Counted from the first letter of the stretch, positions 1-7,216 are shown. The stretch is 9,545 nucleotides of DNA from Actinomycetota bacterium (GCA_005885325.1 VAYX01000057.1:1-9545); one strand, 5' to 3'. Notes: generated by a model not told the origin, from the letters alone. A program made the numbers and translations.

Positions 1-466
1 ATCCGTGCCATTCGGCCACCCGGACCTGGACGAGCGGGTAGTCGGCCTTGTCGAACCCGGGGGCCTCGCCGAACCGAGGGGCCCCGGCCAGTGCCCCCTC
101 CAGCGAGTACACCCAGGCGTGGTACGGACACTTGATGGCCCGGAGGTTACGGCTCGTGCCCGGCTCCACGAGTTCGTGGCCACGGTGGCGGCACACGTTG
201 TAGAAGGCTCGGAGGTCGCCGCCCCGATCCCGGACCAGGAGGATGCCCTCCTCGCCGATCCGCACCGCCTTCTGGTCACCCGGGGCGCCGAGGTCGTCGG
301 CCCGGCCGACGCAGGTCCAGGATGCCTCGAAGAACCATTCCAGTTCCCAGCCGAACACCTCGGCCGACAGGTAGGCCTCGGCGGGGAGCGTGCGGGCCGC
401 TCCCGGCACGCTCGACAGCACCGGCTGGAGCTTCGAGGGCTCGATCGGTGCAGCTACGTGCGACAC
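1..466 (-). CDS. Rieske [2Fe-2S] ring-hydroxylating oxygenase alpha subunit, N-terminal part (truncated by window edge)
   Basis: Only the first 155 residues are visible; the C-terminal catalytic mononuclear-iron domain lies beyond the left edge. The N-terminus has the layout of aromatic-ring/quaternary-amine Rieske oxygenases: a LPAEAYLSAEVF segment (residues 27-38), then FFEASWTCVGRADDL (45-59), then the cluster ligands C92-x-H94 and C113-P-Y-H116. The ligand pairs are 18 residues apart, slightly long for the family. The family uses electrons from a reductase partner to activate O2 for hydroxylation or demethylation in the cytosol. No reductase is visible here and the substrate cannot be inferred. 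The start is GTG at 466, because it is preceded by GGAGG at a 5-base distance and an in-frame TGA lies a short way upstream. The 100 bases before it carry a promoter and an inverted repeat, so it is probably regulated separately from the amidohydrolase upstream. Confidence 0.88.
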   Translation of the reverse strand, partial: MSHVAAPIEPSKLQPVLSSVPGAARTLPAEAYLSAEVFGWELEWFFEASWTCVGRADDLGAPGDQKAVRIGEEGILLVRDRGGDLRAFYNVCRHRGHELVEPGTSRNLRAIKCPYHAWVYSLEGALAGAPRFGEAPGFDKADYPLVQVRVAEWHG

Positions 467-484
467 AGGACCCTCCGACCCGGA

Positions 485-500
485 TTGAACAGCGGTTCAA
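485..500 (-). promoter_or_regulatory. Inverted repeat TTGAAC-N4-GTTCAA, candidate operator of the Rieske gene
   Basis: Two perfect 6-base arms flank the spacer AGCG. The repeat lies 18 bases upstream of the Rieske start codon and directly after the -10 box of its predicted promoter, over the expected transcription start, which suits a repressor site. The core GAAC-N4-GTTC is the same as the core of the Gram-positive/actinobacterial LexA (SOS) box, whose consensus is flanked by CG pairs rather than TG/CA. TetR-family operators can look similar. By eye it is the only GAAC-N4-GTTC in the window. The repeat itself is certain; the regulator is not. Confidence 0.55.
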
Positions 501-501
501 C

Positions 502-531
502 ATCGTATCGTGGGCCCTCGGCGGCCAGCAA
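502..531 (-). promoter_or_regulatory. Candidate sigma-70-type promoter for the Rieske gene
   Basis: On the minus strand a -35 box TTGCTG (526-531) and a -10 box TACGAT (502-507) are separated by 18 bases. Transcription would start near 495, inside the inverted repeat at 485-500, about 30 bases before the GTG start. Both boxes keep the most conserved positions (TTG and TA...T). The element lies in the 100-base gap after the amidohydrolase stop codon, where a separate promoter would be expected. Confidence 0.45.
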
Positions 532-566
532 GGATGCGACCTGACCGGCGGTTGGGTGCCCGCTCC

Positions 567-2243
567 TCACGAGAACGACGGATCGATGAAGACCGGCGCC
601 CCGGCGACCATGGTCAGTTGTACCTTCGCGTCGGCCAGCTCGTCGAGCGACAGGTCGAACAGGTTCCGATCGACCACCACCAGGTCGGCCTCCTTGCCCA
701 CCTCGATCGAGCCCGTCACGTCGTCCAGGTGGTTCACGTAGGCCGAGCCCATGGTGAAGGCGTGGATGGCCGTGGCCAGGTCGATGCGCTCGTCCGGCAA
801 GAAGGGTTCCGTCGTCGCTCGTTCGCCGACCATGTCGGCGTAGCGTCGTGGCTCCTTGCGATGGACGGCGATGGCCATCTCCCACATCGGGTTGGGGCTC
901 GAGACGGACCAGTCGCTCCCGAAGGCGAGCCTGGCCCCAGATCGGACCAGGCTGGCGAACGGGTACTGCCATCCGCTTCGCTCCGGGCCGAGGAACGGGA
1001 TCGTGAGGTTCACCATCTGGCCCTCGAGCGTGGCCCACAGCGGCTGGGCGTTCGCCACCACCCCGAGCTCGTGGAACCGCGGGACGTCGTCGGGGTGGAC
1101 CACCTGGATGTGGGCGATGTGGTGGCGATGGTCGTTCGCGCCGTTCGCGATCCGCGCCGCCTCCAGGGCGTCCAATGCCTCCCGGACGGCCCGCTCCCCG
1201 ATCGCGTGGATGTGCACCTGGAACCCCTCAGCGTCCAGCCGCGTCACGGAGGCCTTCAGCAGCTCCGGGTCGACGAACGACATGCCCCGGTTCGAGGTCG
1301 GCGCGCCGTCGCGGTCGAGATACGGATCGAGGACCCCGGCCGTGAAGTCCTCGATCACGCCGTCCTGCATGATCTTCACCGTGGTGGCCCGGAACCGCCC
1401 CACCGAGCCCCGCTCTCGCCTGGCGACCAGCTCGTCGATCTGCTCATCGCCACGGTGGCGGTCCCACCACAGGGAGCCGACGACCCGGGCCGTGAGCTCA
1501 TCGCTGCTGCCCATCGCGATGTATGCGCCGAGCGTGTCGTACGGGCCGCCGACGATGGCGTCCTGCCACGCGGTGATGCCGAGCGAGTGCAGGTACCGCT
1601 GGGCCACCCGGAGGCCCTCCTTCCATTCCTCCTCCGTGACCGGGGGCATCAGCGTGCCCACCAGGTCCATGGCCCCCTCGTGCAGGGTGCCGGACGGATC
1701 CCCGGCCGCATCACGCTCGATCCTCCCGTCCGGCGGGTCGGGGGTCTCTCGCGTGACGCCGGCCAGCTCCAGGGCTCGCGAGTTCACCCAGGCCCCGTGG
1801 CCGTCGCGGTTGGGCAGATACACCGGTCGGTCGGGCACGATGCGATCCAGGACGTCCTTGGTCGGCGTCCCGCCCGGGAACGAGTCCATCGACCAGCCTC
1901 CGCCCCGGATCCACTCGACGTCTGGATGCTCGCGCGCGTAGTCGGCCACGATGCGCTCGTAGCCTTCCCGCGTGTAGGCCTCGTTCAGGTTGCACTCAAG
2001 CATCTCCAGGCCGCCCGAAGGTGGATGCACGTGCGCGTCCTGGAATCCCGGAAGCAGCATCCTGCCGTCCAGATCGTGGACCTCGGTCTTCGGCCCGATG
2101 AGGTCGGCGACCGATCCGTCGGTTCCCACCGCGACGATGCGTCCGTCCTTCACGGCGACGGCCTGGGCCCAGGGGCGTGCGGCGTCGACCGTGTAGACGG
2201 CGCCGCCGGTGATCACGTGCTTCGCTCCATCGCGCGTCGACAA
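567..2243 (-). CDS. YtcJ-type amidohydrolase (amidohydrolase family 3, N-substituted formamide deformylase-like)
   Basis: A 558-residue cytosolic metal-dependent hydrolase of the YtcJ/NfdA group; full length for the family. Visible metal-site elements are GFQDAHVHP with H71 and H73, K290 in TVKIMQDG (the likely carboxylated lysine), H344/H346 in VHIHAIGER, H378 in IAHIQ and D444 in FGSDWSVS. The C-terminal GSIEVGKEADLVVVDRN is the usual beta-sandwich return of the composite domain. Members hydrolyse amide or formamide C-N bonds; the substrate is not predictable. The TTG at 2243 gives the N-terminal strand normally seen before ITGG but has no clear ribosome site. A GTG at 2216 (549 residues) has GGAG eight bases upstream and is a real alternative. 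The gene begins 21 bases after the ABC-F stop, so it is probably cotranscribed. No signal peptide is seen. Confidence 0.93.
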   Translation of the reverse strand: MSTRDGAKHVITGGAVYTVDAARPWAQAVAVKDGRIVAVGTDGSVADLIGPKTEVHDLDGRMLLPGFQDAHVHPPSGGLEMLECNLNEAYTREGYERIVADYAREHPDVEWIRGGGWSMDSFPGGTPTKDVLDRIVPDRPVYLPNRDGHGAWVNSRALELAGVTRETPDPPDGRIERDAAGDPSGTLHEGAMDLVGTLMPPVTEEEWKEGLRVAQRYLHSLGITAWQDAIVGGPYDTLGAYIAMGSSDELTARVVGSLWWDRHRGDEQIDELVARRERGSVGRFRATTVKIMQDGVIEDFTAGVLDPYLDRDGAPTSNRGMSFVDPELLKASVTRLDAEGFQVHIHAIGERAVREALDALEAARIANGANDHRHHIAHIQVVHPDDVPRFHELGVVANAQPLWATLEGQMVNLTIPFLGPERSGWQYPFASLVRSGARLAFGSDWSVSSPNPMWEMAIAVHRKEPRRYADMVGERATTEPFLPDERIDLATAIHAFTMGSAYVNHLDDVTGSIEVGKEADLVVVDRNLFDLSLDELADAKVQLTMVAGAPVFIDPSFS

Positions 2244-2253
2244 GCGAGAGCAT

Positions 2254-2265
2254 ACCGGCGCCGGT
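2254..2265. repeat. Perfect 12-bp palindrome ACCGGCGCCGGT at the ABC-F/amidohydrolase junction
   Basis: The palindrome overlaps the last base of the ABC-F stop codon and precedes the amidohydrolase start. A spaceless palindrome of this length made only of G and C pairs (plus one A/T pair) may occur by chance in such a GC-rich genome. It could form a small stem in the intercistronic RNA. No function can be assigned. Confidence 0.3.
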
Positions 2266-3863
2266 CAGGCCAGCGCCACGAGCTCGAGCAGGTCGTCACT
2301 CCAGTAGTCGAGCGTCGCCTCGGGCATCATCAGTACCCGTTGCGGTGCAAGGGTTTCAACGAACTCCACGTCGTGGCTGACCAGCACCATGGCGCCCCGC
2401 CATGCCGCGAGCGCTCGCCCGATGGCCCCCCGCGAGGGAGGATCGAGGTTGTTGGTCGGCTCGTCGAGGAGGATCAGGTTGCGACGTCCCGCGACCAGCT
2501 GCGCCAGCGCGAGCTTGGTCTTCTCACCACCCGACAACGTCCCGGCGTCGCGGAACGCGATCTCGCCGGTCAACCCGAACATGCCGAGCAATCCTCGGAG
2601 GTCCTGGTCGGAGGCATCGGTGGATTCGGAGCGGACGTGCGCGAGGACGTCGACGCCGTCACGGATGCCCTCGTGCTCCTGCGCGTAGTAGCCGAGCGAG
2701 ACCCCGGTCCCCAGGCGAACGCTCCCGGCATCGGGCTCCGATACCCCCGCCACGATCCGAAGGAGCGAGGTCTTGCCCGCGCCGTTCAGGCCCATGACGA
2801 GCAGCCGCTCCCCCCGGGACACGTCGAAGGTCGCGTCCTCGAAGACCGGGGGGCCGCCGTAGCCCTTGGTCACGCCCGAGGCCTCGAGGACCAGCCGGCC
2901 GGAGTGTGGCGGCTCGGGGAACCGGTATCGGACCCGCCGCTCCTTCGCCGGGGCGGCCACGGCCTTGGCCGCCAGGTGCTGGACCCGCGTGTCGAGCGTC
3001 TTGGCCTTGCGGGCCCGCTTCTCGGTCTGGCCCCGCATCGAGTCGGCCAGCGTCTTGAGCCGCTTGATCTCGGTCTGCTGCCGCTCGGCCAGGGCCGTGA
3101 GACGGAGCTCGTCCAGCCGCCTGGCCTCCCGGTAATCGGAGTACGTCCCCCGATAGACCACGACGCCGTCGCGGTCCAGGTGCAGGACACGGCCGATCGC
3201 CGCGTCGAGCAGCTTGATGTCGTGGCTCACCACCATCACGGCGCCTCGATAGCCGGCCAGGAAGCTCATCAGCCAGACCTTGGCGTCGCTGTCGAGGTGG
3301 TTGGTGGGCTCGTCGAGGAGCAGGACGTCCGAGCCGGCGAACAGGATCCGCGCGAGCTCGAGTCGCCGCCGCTCCCCTCCGGACAGGGCCCGAACCGGCA
3401 GTTCCAATCGGTCCTGGGACAGCCCGAGCCCCATCACGATCCGGCGGGCCTCGGCCTCGCCAGAGTAGCCGCCGGCGGCGCGGTATCGCTCCTCCAGCCG
3501 GGTGAACCTGGCCACGGCGTTCTCGGTGGGCCGGCCCTCCATCGTCAGGCGGAGCTTCTCCAGGCGTTCGGCCATCTCCTGGAGCCCTCGCGCCTCCAGC
3601 ACGTGCACGAGTGCGGTGTGGTCCTGCTCGGCCCGATGCTGGCGAGGGTCCTGACGCAGGTAGCCCAGGGCCCCTCGTCTGACGACGGTCCCCCTGACGG
3701 GCTGGGCCTCCCCCGCGAGGACCTTCAGCAGGCTGGTCTTTCCGGCTCCGTTCCGGCCGACCACACCGACCTTGTCCCCCGCCCGAAGGGAGAAGGACAG
3801 GCCCTCGAGGATCGTCGTGCCCCCGGCTTCGACGGCCAGGCCCGCGGCTTCCAGGACGCTCAT
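2265..3863 (-). CDS. ABC-F family ATPase with two ATP-binding domains (translation factor / ribosome-associated type)
   Basis: A 532-residue soluble protein with two complete ABC modules and no membrane segment, the defining layout of ABC-F. Domain 1 has Walker A GRNGAGKT (36-43), signature LSGGE (160-164), Walker B LLLDEP (181-186) and H-loop SHD (213-215). Domain 2 has Walker A GLNGAGKT (358-365), LSGGE (443-447), LILLDEP (463-469) and SHD (496-498). Between them lies a charged, Lys/Arg-rich helical linker (about 245-315), matching the arm that contacts tRNA and rRNA in this family. There is no C-terminal Uup-type coiled coil. Family members act on the ribosome, either rescuing stalled translation or protecting from antibiotics; which applies here cannot be told. 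The ATG at 3863 fits the normal domain start although its ribosome site is weak; the frame stays open far upstream without homology. It is 47 bases after the glycosylase gene. Confidence 0.92.
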   Translation of the reverse strand: MSVLEAAGLAVEAGGTTILEGLSFSLRAGDKVGVVGRNGAGKTSLLKVLAGEAQPVRGTVVRRGALGYLRQDPRQHRAEQDHTALVHVLEARGLQEMAERLEKLRLTMEGRPTENAVARFTRLEERYRAAGGYSGEAEARRIVMGLGLSQDRLELPVRALSGGERRRLELARILFAGSDVLLLDEPTNHLDSDAKVWLMSFLAGYRGAVMVVSHDIKLLDAAIGRVLHLDRDGVVVYRGTYSDYREARRLDELRLTALAERQQTEIKRLKTLADSMRGQTEKRARKAKTLDTRVQHLAAKAVAAPAKERRVRYRFPEPPHSGRLVLEASGVTKGYGGPPVFEDATFDVSRGERLLVMGLNGAGKTSLLRIVAGVSEPDAGSVRLGTGVSLGYYAQEHEGIRDGVDVLAHVRSESTDASDQDLRGLLGMFGLTGEIAFRDAGTLSGGEKTKLALAQLVAGRRNLILLDEPTNNLDPPSRGAIGRALAAWRGAMVLVSHDVEFVETLAPQRVLMMPEATLDYWSDDLLELVALA

Positions 3864-3910
3864 GGCCGGATGGTACCGCCCGTCCTGAGCGGGAACGTGC
3901 TGGCGGCGGT

Positions 3911-4831
3911 CTAGATGCGGGCGATCGAGCGAAGCGACATGCGCGGTCCGTACCGCGGCGCACCGACGCCGCCGGCGAGCAACAGCCGGAGGACCCGGCC
4001 ACGGTGGCCGGCGAAGGGTTCCAGGAGCTCCAGCATCTGCTCGTCGGTCCCGCGGGGCCGGCCGGTGAACGCCCACGACACCATGTGGGGTAGGTGGTAG
4101 TCGCCCGGCGGCACCGCATCGGGGTCACCGAGCGCCACCATGCCCACGCGAGCAGCGCTCCATGGCCCCACCCCGGGGAACGCCTGGATCCGGCGGTACG
4201 CGTCGGGCAGCGACATCTCCCCGGTCTCCTCCAACCGGACCGCACGGGACGCTGCGGCACGGAGCGTGTCCGCGCGCCTTCGTTCGATCCCCAGCGGATG
4301 GAATGCCGGATACGGGGTCCGGGCCAGGACGTCGGGCGTGGGCGGGAGCCGAAGGCGGCCCGGGCCGGGCGCCATCTCGCCGAACGCGCTCACGAGGTTC
4401 CGGTAGGCGGCGAACGCCTCCGGCCCCGGCACCTTCTGCTCGAGGATCGTGGGCACCAGGGTCTCCAACACCGCCCGGGATCGCGGGATACGCAGTCCGG
4501 GCATCCGCCGATGGAGGTCGCGGACGATGCCCGGAGCCGGATCGAACCCATCCAGCGAATCGCGCGCACCGAGGAGGTCCGGGGCGGCATCGAGCACCCA
4601 CTCCGCGCCGGGCCCCCATCCCTCGGCCCTGATCCCGTCCTCGGCTGCTTCGAATCGCGCCGTGGCGGGACCGAGGGGGGTCCGGGTCGCCCGCCACCAC
4701 GAGCCGTCGGGTTCCCGCCGAACGCACGGGTTGGCCCGCCCGTACGCGAGGATCCCGAGGGTCAACCCGAGATCCACCGGCAGTGGCAGCCGGACGGTCC
4801 TTCGAAGCGGCTCACCCACCGGCTCGCGCAT
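3911..4831 (-). CDS. AlkA-like DNA-3-methyladenine glycosylase (HhH-GPD superfamily)
   Basis: With the chosen start the protein is 306 residues. It belongs to the helix-hairpin-helix-GPD glycosylases that excise alkylated purines at the start of base excision repair. Visible elements are LVPTILEQKV (125-134), the hairpin AFPGVGPWSAARVG (217-230), and VPPGDYHL, in which D244 aligns with the AlkA catalytic aspartate of PDDYLIK. The C-terminal FAGHRGRVLRLLLAGGVGAPRYGPRM stretch is typical of the actinobacterial branch. Four conserved cysteines of a MutY/Nth iron-sulfur cluster are absent, as expected for AlkA types. ATG at 4831 has GGAG six bases upstream; ATGs at 4855 and 4867 are possible but have less well spaced sites. 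The gene is divergent from the ligase gene and heads a probable operon with the ABC-F and amidohydrolase genes. Confidence 0.9.
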   Translation of the reverse strand: MREPVGEPLRRTVRLPLPVDLGLTLGILAYGRANPCVRREPDGSWWRATRTPLGPATARFEAAEDGIRAEGWGPGAEWVLDAAPDLLGARDSLDGFDPAPGIVRDLHRRMPGLRIPRSRAVLETLVPTILEQKVPGPEAFAAYRNLVSAFGEMAPGPGRLRLPPTPDVLARTPYPAFHPLGIERRRADTLRAAASRAVRLEETGEMSLPDAYRRIQAFPGVGPWSAARVGMVALGDPDAVPPGDYHLPHMVSWAFTGRPRGTDEQMLELLEPFAGHRGRVLRLLLAGGVGAPRYGPRMSLRSIARI

Positions 4832-4920
4832 CGTCGTCTCCGGTCGTTCGTTCATCGGCTCCCGCATCCTGCCACACCGTTCACCGGACCGATCCCGGCA
4901 TCCACCGTGGCCGTCGTGTC

Positions 4921-4931
4921 GGAGAATCTCC
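4921..4931 (+). promoter_or_regulatory. GGAGA-A-TCTCC inverted repeat covering the ligase ribosome-binding site
   Basis: The only good Shine-Dalgarno match before the ligase GTG (4935) is GGAG at 4921-4924, about ten bases from the start codon. It forms the left arm of a perfect 5-base inverted repeat with TCTCC. With a single unpaired base it is too tight to fold as a hairpin, so a protein site or chance are likelier than an RNA switch. Confidence 0.3.
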
Positions 4932-4934
4932 CAC

Positions 4935-6482
4935 GTGCTCCTCGATGAGATCGCACGGATCTCGACGGCGGTCGGGCAGACGCGGTCGCGGCTGGCCAAG
5001 ATCGACCTGTTGGCCGGCATCCTTCGCCGCCTCCGGCTGGATGAGGTCCCGATCGCCGTGGCCTACCTCTCCGGCGTCCTGCCGCAGGGGACGGTGGGCG
5101 TCGGATGGGCCTCCCTTCGGGATCTGCCGGCGCCCGCCACTCCCCCACCCTCGCTGGAGCTCGCAGAGGTTCACGCCGCCCTGGATCGGATCGCCGCCGC
5201 GAGCGGGAAGGGCTCGCAGGCGGCACGGCGGAGCGAGCTCACCGCGCTGTTCGCCCGGACGACGGACCGGGAGCGACGGTTCCTGCTCGGCCTCCTGTCC
5301 GGCGAGATCCGGCAGGGTGCGCTCGAGGGGATCATGGTCGAGGCCGTTGCCAGGGCGGCCGGCGTGCCCGCATCGGAGGTCCGCCGGGCGCTGATGGTCG
5401 CCGGCGACCTCGGCGTCGTGGCGGCCGAGGCCCTCGCGAGCGGCACCGAAGGGTTGACCGGGTTCCGGCTCACGATGTTGCGGCCGATCAAGCCGATGCT
5501 GGCGCAGACCTCCACCGATCTCACGGACGCACTGGGGCGCATCCATCCCGCCGCGGTCGAGTGGAAGCTCGACGGCGCCCGCATCCAGGTGCACCGGCTC
5601 GACGGCGAGGTCCGCGCGTTCACCCGGAACCTGGCCGACATCACCGATCGGGTTCCGGAGGTGGTCGAGGCGGTTCGCGCACTACCGATCGCCGCCGTGA
5701 TCCTGGACGGGGAGGCCATCGCGCTCCGTCCGGACGGGCGCCCGCATCCGTTCCAGTTGACGATGAGCCGCTTCGGAAGCCGATTGGACGTGCCGGAGCT
5801 TCGCCGAACCGTTCCGCTCTCGCCGTTCTTCTTCGACGTCCTGCATCTGGACGGCGACGACCTCATCGACAGGCCCGCCGAGGAACGGATCGCCGCGCTC
5901 GACGCTCGCCTCCCGGGAGCGATGAGGGTGCCGAGGATCCTGACCGCCGACCCGGAGGAGGCAGACCGGTTCCTCGAGGGAGCGCTGGAACTGGGCCATG
6001 AGGGTGTGATGGTGAAGGCGCTCGATGCCCCCTACGAGGCCGGCCGGCGCGGAGCGAGCTGGCTGAAGGTCAAGCGAGCGCACACCCTCGACCTCGTCGT
6101 GGTGGCCGTGGAATGGGGACACGGGCGGCGGCGGGGCTGGCTCAGCAACCTCCATCTGGGAGCTCGCGACCCGGCCACCGGCGGCTACGTCATGCTAGGG
6201 AAGACGTTCAAGGGCATGACCGATGAGATGCTCGCGTGGCAGACCGAGCGTTTCCTCGAGCTCGAGACCCACCGAGACGACTACACCGTGTACGTCCGTC
6301 CCGAGCTGGTCGTCGAGGTGGCCTTCGACGGCGTGCAGGGCAGCCCTCGGTACCCGGGAGGCCTGGCCCTCCGGTTCGCCCGGGTCAAGGGCTACCGTCC
6401 CGACAAGCGTCCCGAGGACGCCGACACGATCGAGACCGTGCGGGCCATCCATACGGGCCTCCCGCGATCCGATCCGGGCTGA
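4935..6482 (+). CDS. ligB: ATP-dependent DNA ligase, LigB type
   Basis: A 515-residue nick-sealing DNA ligase. Residues 1-175 form the helical DNA-binding domain, about 205-380 the adenylation domain and 385-500 the OB fold. The nucleotidyltransferase motifs are all present: motif I K211-L-D-G-A-R with the lysine that becomes AMP-linked, ILDGE (256-260), PFFFDVLHLDG (297-307), HEGVMVKAL (355-363), SWLKVKR (375-381) and the C-terminal LRFARVKGYRPDK (479-491). The N-terminus (LLDEIARIS..., with TRSRLAKIDLLAGILRR) resembles mycobacterial LigB, which supports GTG 4935 as the start although the frame is open further left. The family repairs nicks in addition to the essential NAD-dependent ligase; no LigD polymerase or nuclease domain is present. 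Its head-to-head position with a DNA glycosylase suggests a role in alkylation or excision repair. Confidence 0.95.
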   Translation: MLLDEIARISTAVGQTRSRLAKIDLLAGILRRLRLDEVPIAVAYLSGVLPQGTVGVGWASLRDLPAPATPPPSLELAEVHAALDRIAAASGKGSQAARRSELTALFARTTDRERRFLLGLLSGEIRQGALEGIMVEAVARAAGVPASEVRRALMVAGDLGVVAAEALASGTEGLTGFRLTMLRPIKPMLAQTSTDLTDALGRIHPAAVEWKLDGARIQVHRLDGEVRAFTRNLADITDRVPEVVEAVRALPIAAVILDGEAIALRPDGRPHPFQLTMSRFGSRLDVPELRRTVPLSPFFFDVLHLDGDDLIDRPAEERIAALDARLPGAMRVPRILTADPEEADRFLEGALELGHEGVMVKALDAPYEAGRRGASWLKVKRAHTLDLVVVAVEWGHGRRRGWLSNLHLGARDPATGGYVMLGKTFKGMTDEMLAWQTERFLELETHRDDYTVYVRPELVVEVAFDGVQGSPRYPGGLALRFARVKGYRPDKRPEDADTIETVRAIHTGLPRSDPG

Positions 6483-6496
6483 GCAGGACGGGGGTT

Positions 6497-6525
6497 TTGC
6501 GCTCGTCGGTTCGCGGAGCTATGGT
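6497..6525 (+). promoter_or_regulatory. Candidate promoter for the cyclic-nucleotide-binding gene
   Basis: A -35-like TTGCGC (6497-6502) and a -10-like TATGGT (6520-6525) are 17 bases apart in the short gap after the ligase. Transcription would begin near 6532, downstream of the ATG at 6521 and just before the GGAG at 6535. If real, translation must start at GTG 6545. The boxes are only moderate matches, and readthrough from the ligase gene is equally possible. Confidence 0.25.
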
Positions 6526-6544
6526 CACCCCTTCGGAGACGGGG

Positions 6545-7210
6545 GTGCGGGTGGTCGTTCCGCTCATCGGCGCCGGGGTCGTGTCTTCCTGGTTGGTTCC
6601 GGCCGCGATCTTCCTCATCCTCATCGTGGCGAGTTGGCTGGGGCTTCGATGGATCAAGTCCGAGCACCTCGAGACTCTCCGCTCCGTCCCGTTGTTCTCC
6701 GGGCTGACGAACGGCCAGCTGTTGTCGGTCCTCGGCTCGTCCCACGCCGTCGAGTACCAGCCCGGCGTCCATATCGTCACGGAGGGCGAAAGGGGGAAGG
6801 GCTTCTTCGTCCTCACCAGGGGGACGGCGAAGGTCAGCATCGACGGCAAAGAGGTGTCCACGCTGGAGCCGGGCTCGTACTTCGGTGAGATCGCCGTGAT
6901 CGACGGCGGACCGCGAACGGCCACGATCTCCGCCGAGACCGCCGTGGGCTCCCTCGAGCTCACGCGGCAGGCGCTCCTTCGCCTGCTCGACCAGGAGCCC
7001 GGCGTGGCTCGAGCCATGTACGTCGAGCTCCAGCAGCACCTCCCCGAGCCCCGGGAGGCCACTCCGGGAGACGGCCCAGTGACCACCCGCGAGATGCTGA
7101 TCAATCTATGCCTCCAGCTCCGCCGCATCGACCGCCCTGATTTCGCGAAGCTCGAGTCATCGCGGCGCCGATGGCTCGGACTCAGCGGGTTGTTCGCTCG
7201 GGGCCGGTGA
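6545..7210 (+). CDS. Membrane-anchored single-domain cyclic nucleotide-binding protein
   Basis: A 221-residue protein with one N-terminal membrane segment (about 7-34, rich in V/L/I/A), then a single Crp/cyclic-nucleotide-binding beta-roll (about 48-165). The phosphate-binding cassette is intact: FGEIAVIDGGPRTATI with E115 and R124, the residues that contact the ribose and cyclic phosphate in this family. A charged, helix-like tail (167-221) follows, with no DNA-binding helix-turn-helix, kinase, cyclase or channel domain. It therefore looks like a cAMP or cGMP sensor held at the inner face of the membrane whose output would need a partner. GTG 6545 is chosen because GGAG lies six bases upstream. 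ATG 6521 (eight residues longer) has GGAG only two bases away. The gene follows the ligase by 62 bases and converges with dps. Confidence 0.85.
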   Translation: MRVVVPLIGAGVVSSWLVPAAIFLILIVASWLGLRWIKSEHLETLRSVPLFSGLTNGQLLSVLGSSHAVEYQPGVHIVTEGERGKGFFVLTRGTAKVSIDGKEVSTLEPGSYFGEIAVIDGGPRTATISAETAVGSLELTRQALLRLLDQEPGVARAMYVELQQHLPEPREATPGDGPVTTREMLINLCLQLRRIDRPDFAKLESSRRRWLGLSGLFARGR

Positions 7211-7216
7211 GCAAGC

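Noticed and set aside
657..666. GAAC-N2-GTTC inverted repeat
   Set aside because: It lies inside the amidohydrolase coding region and the spacing differs from the GAAC-N4-GTTC site; likely coincidental.
2216..2234. Five-codon leader ORF (ATG GAG CGA AGC ACG TGA) whose stop overlaps the GTG at 2216
   Set aside because: It lies inside the longer amidohydrolase reading and is short enough to be chance; noted only because its GGAG could serve GTG 2216.
3392..3404. GAAC-N5-GTTC inverted repeat
   Set aside because: It is within the ABC-F coding sequence with incompatible spacing; no regulatory position.
510..3914. Very long open frame on the plus strand (over 1100 codons)
   Set aside because: It lies antisense to the amidohydrolase and ABC-F genes, whose catalytic motifs are unmistakable. 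Its translation is Arg/Gly/Pro/Val/His-rich with no recognisable domain. Such mirror frames are common in very GC-rich coding DNA.
4832..5020. Longer N-terminus for the glycosylase reaching into the ligase gene
   Set aside because: It would overlap the divergent ligase start by more than 80 bases and adds an Arg/Ser-rich segment unlike the family; better starts exist at 4831, 4855 or 4867.
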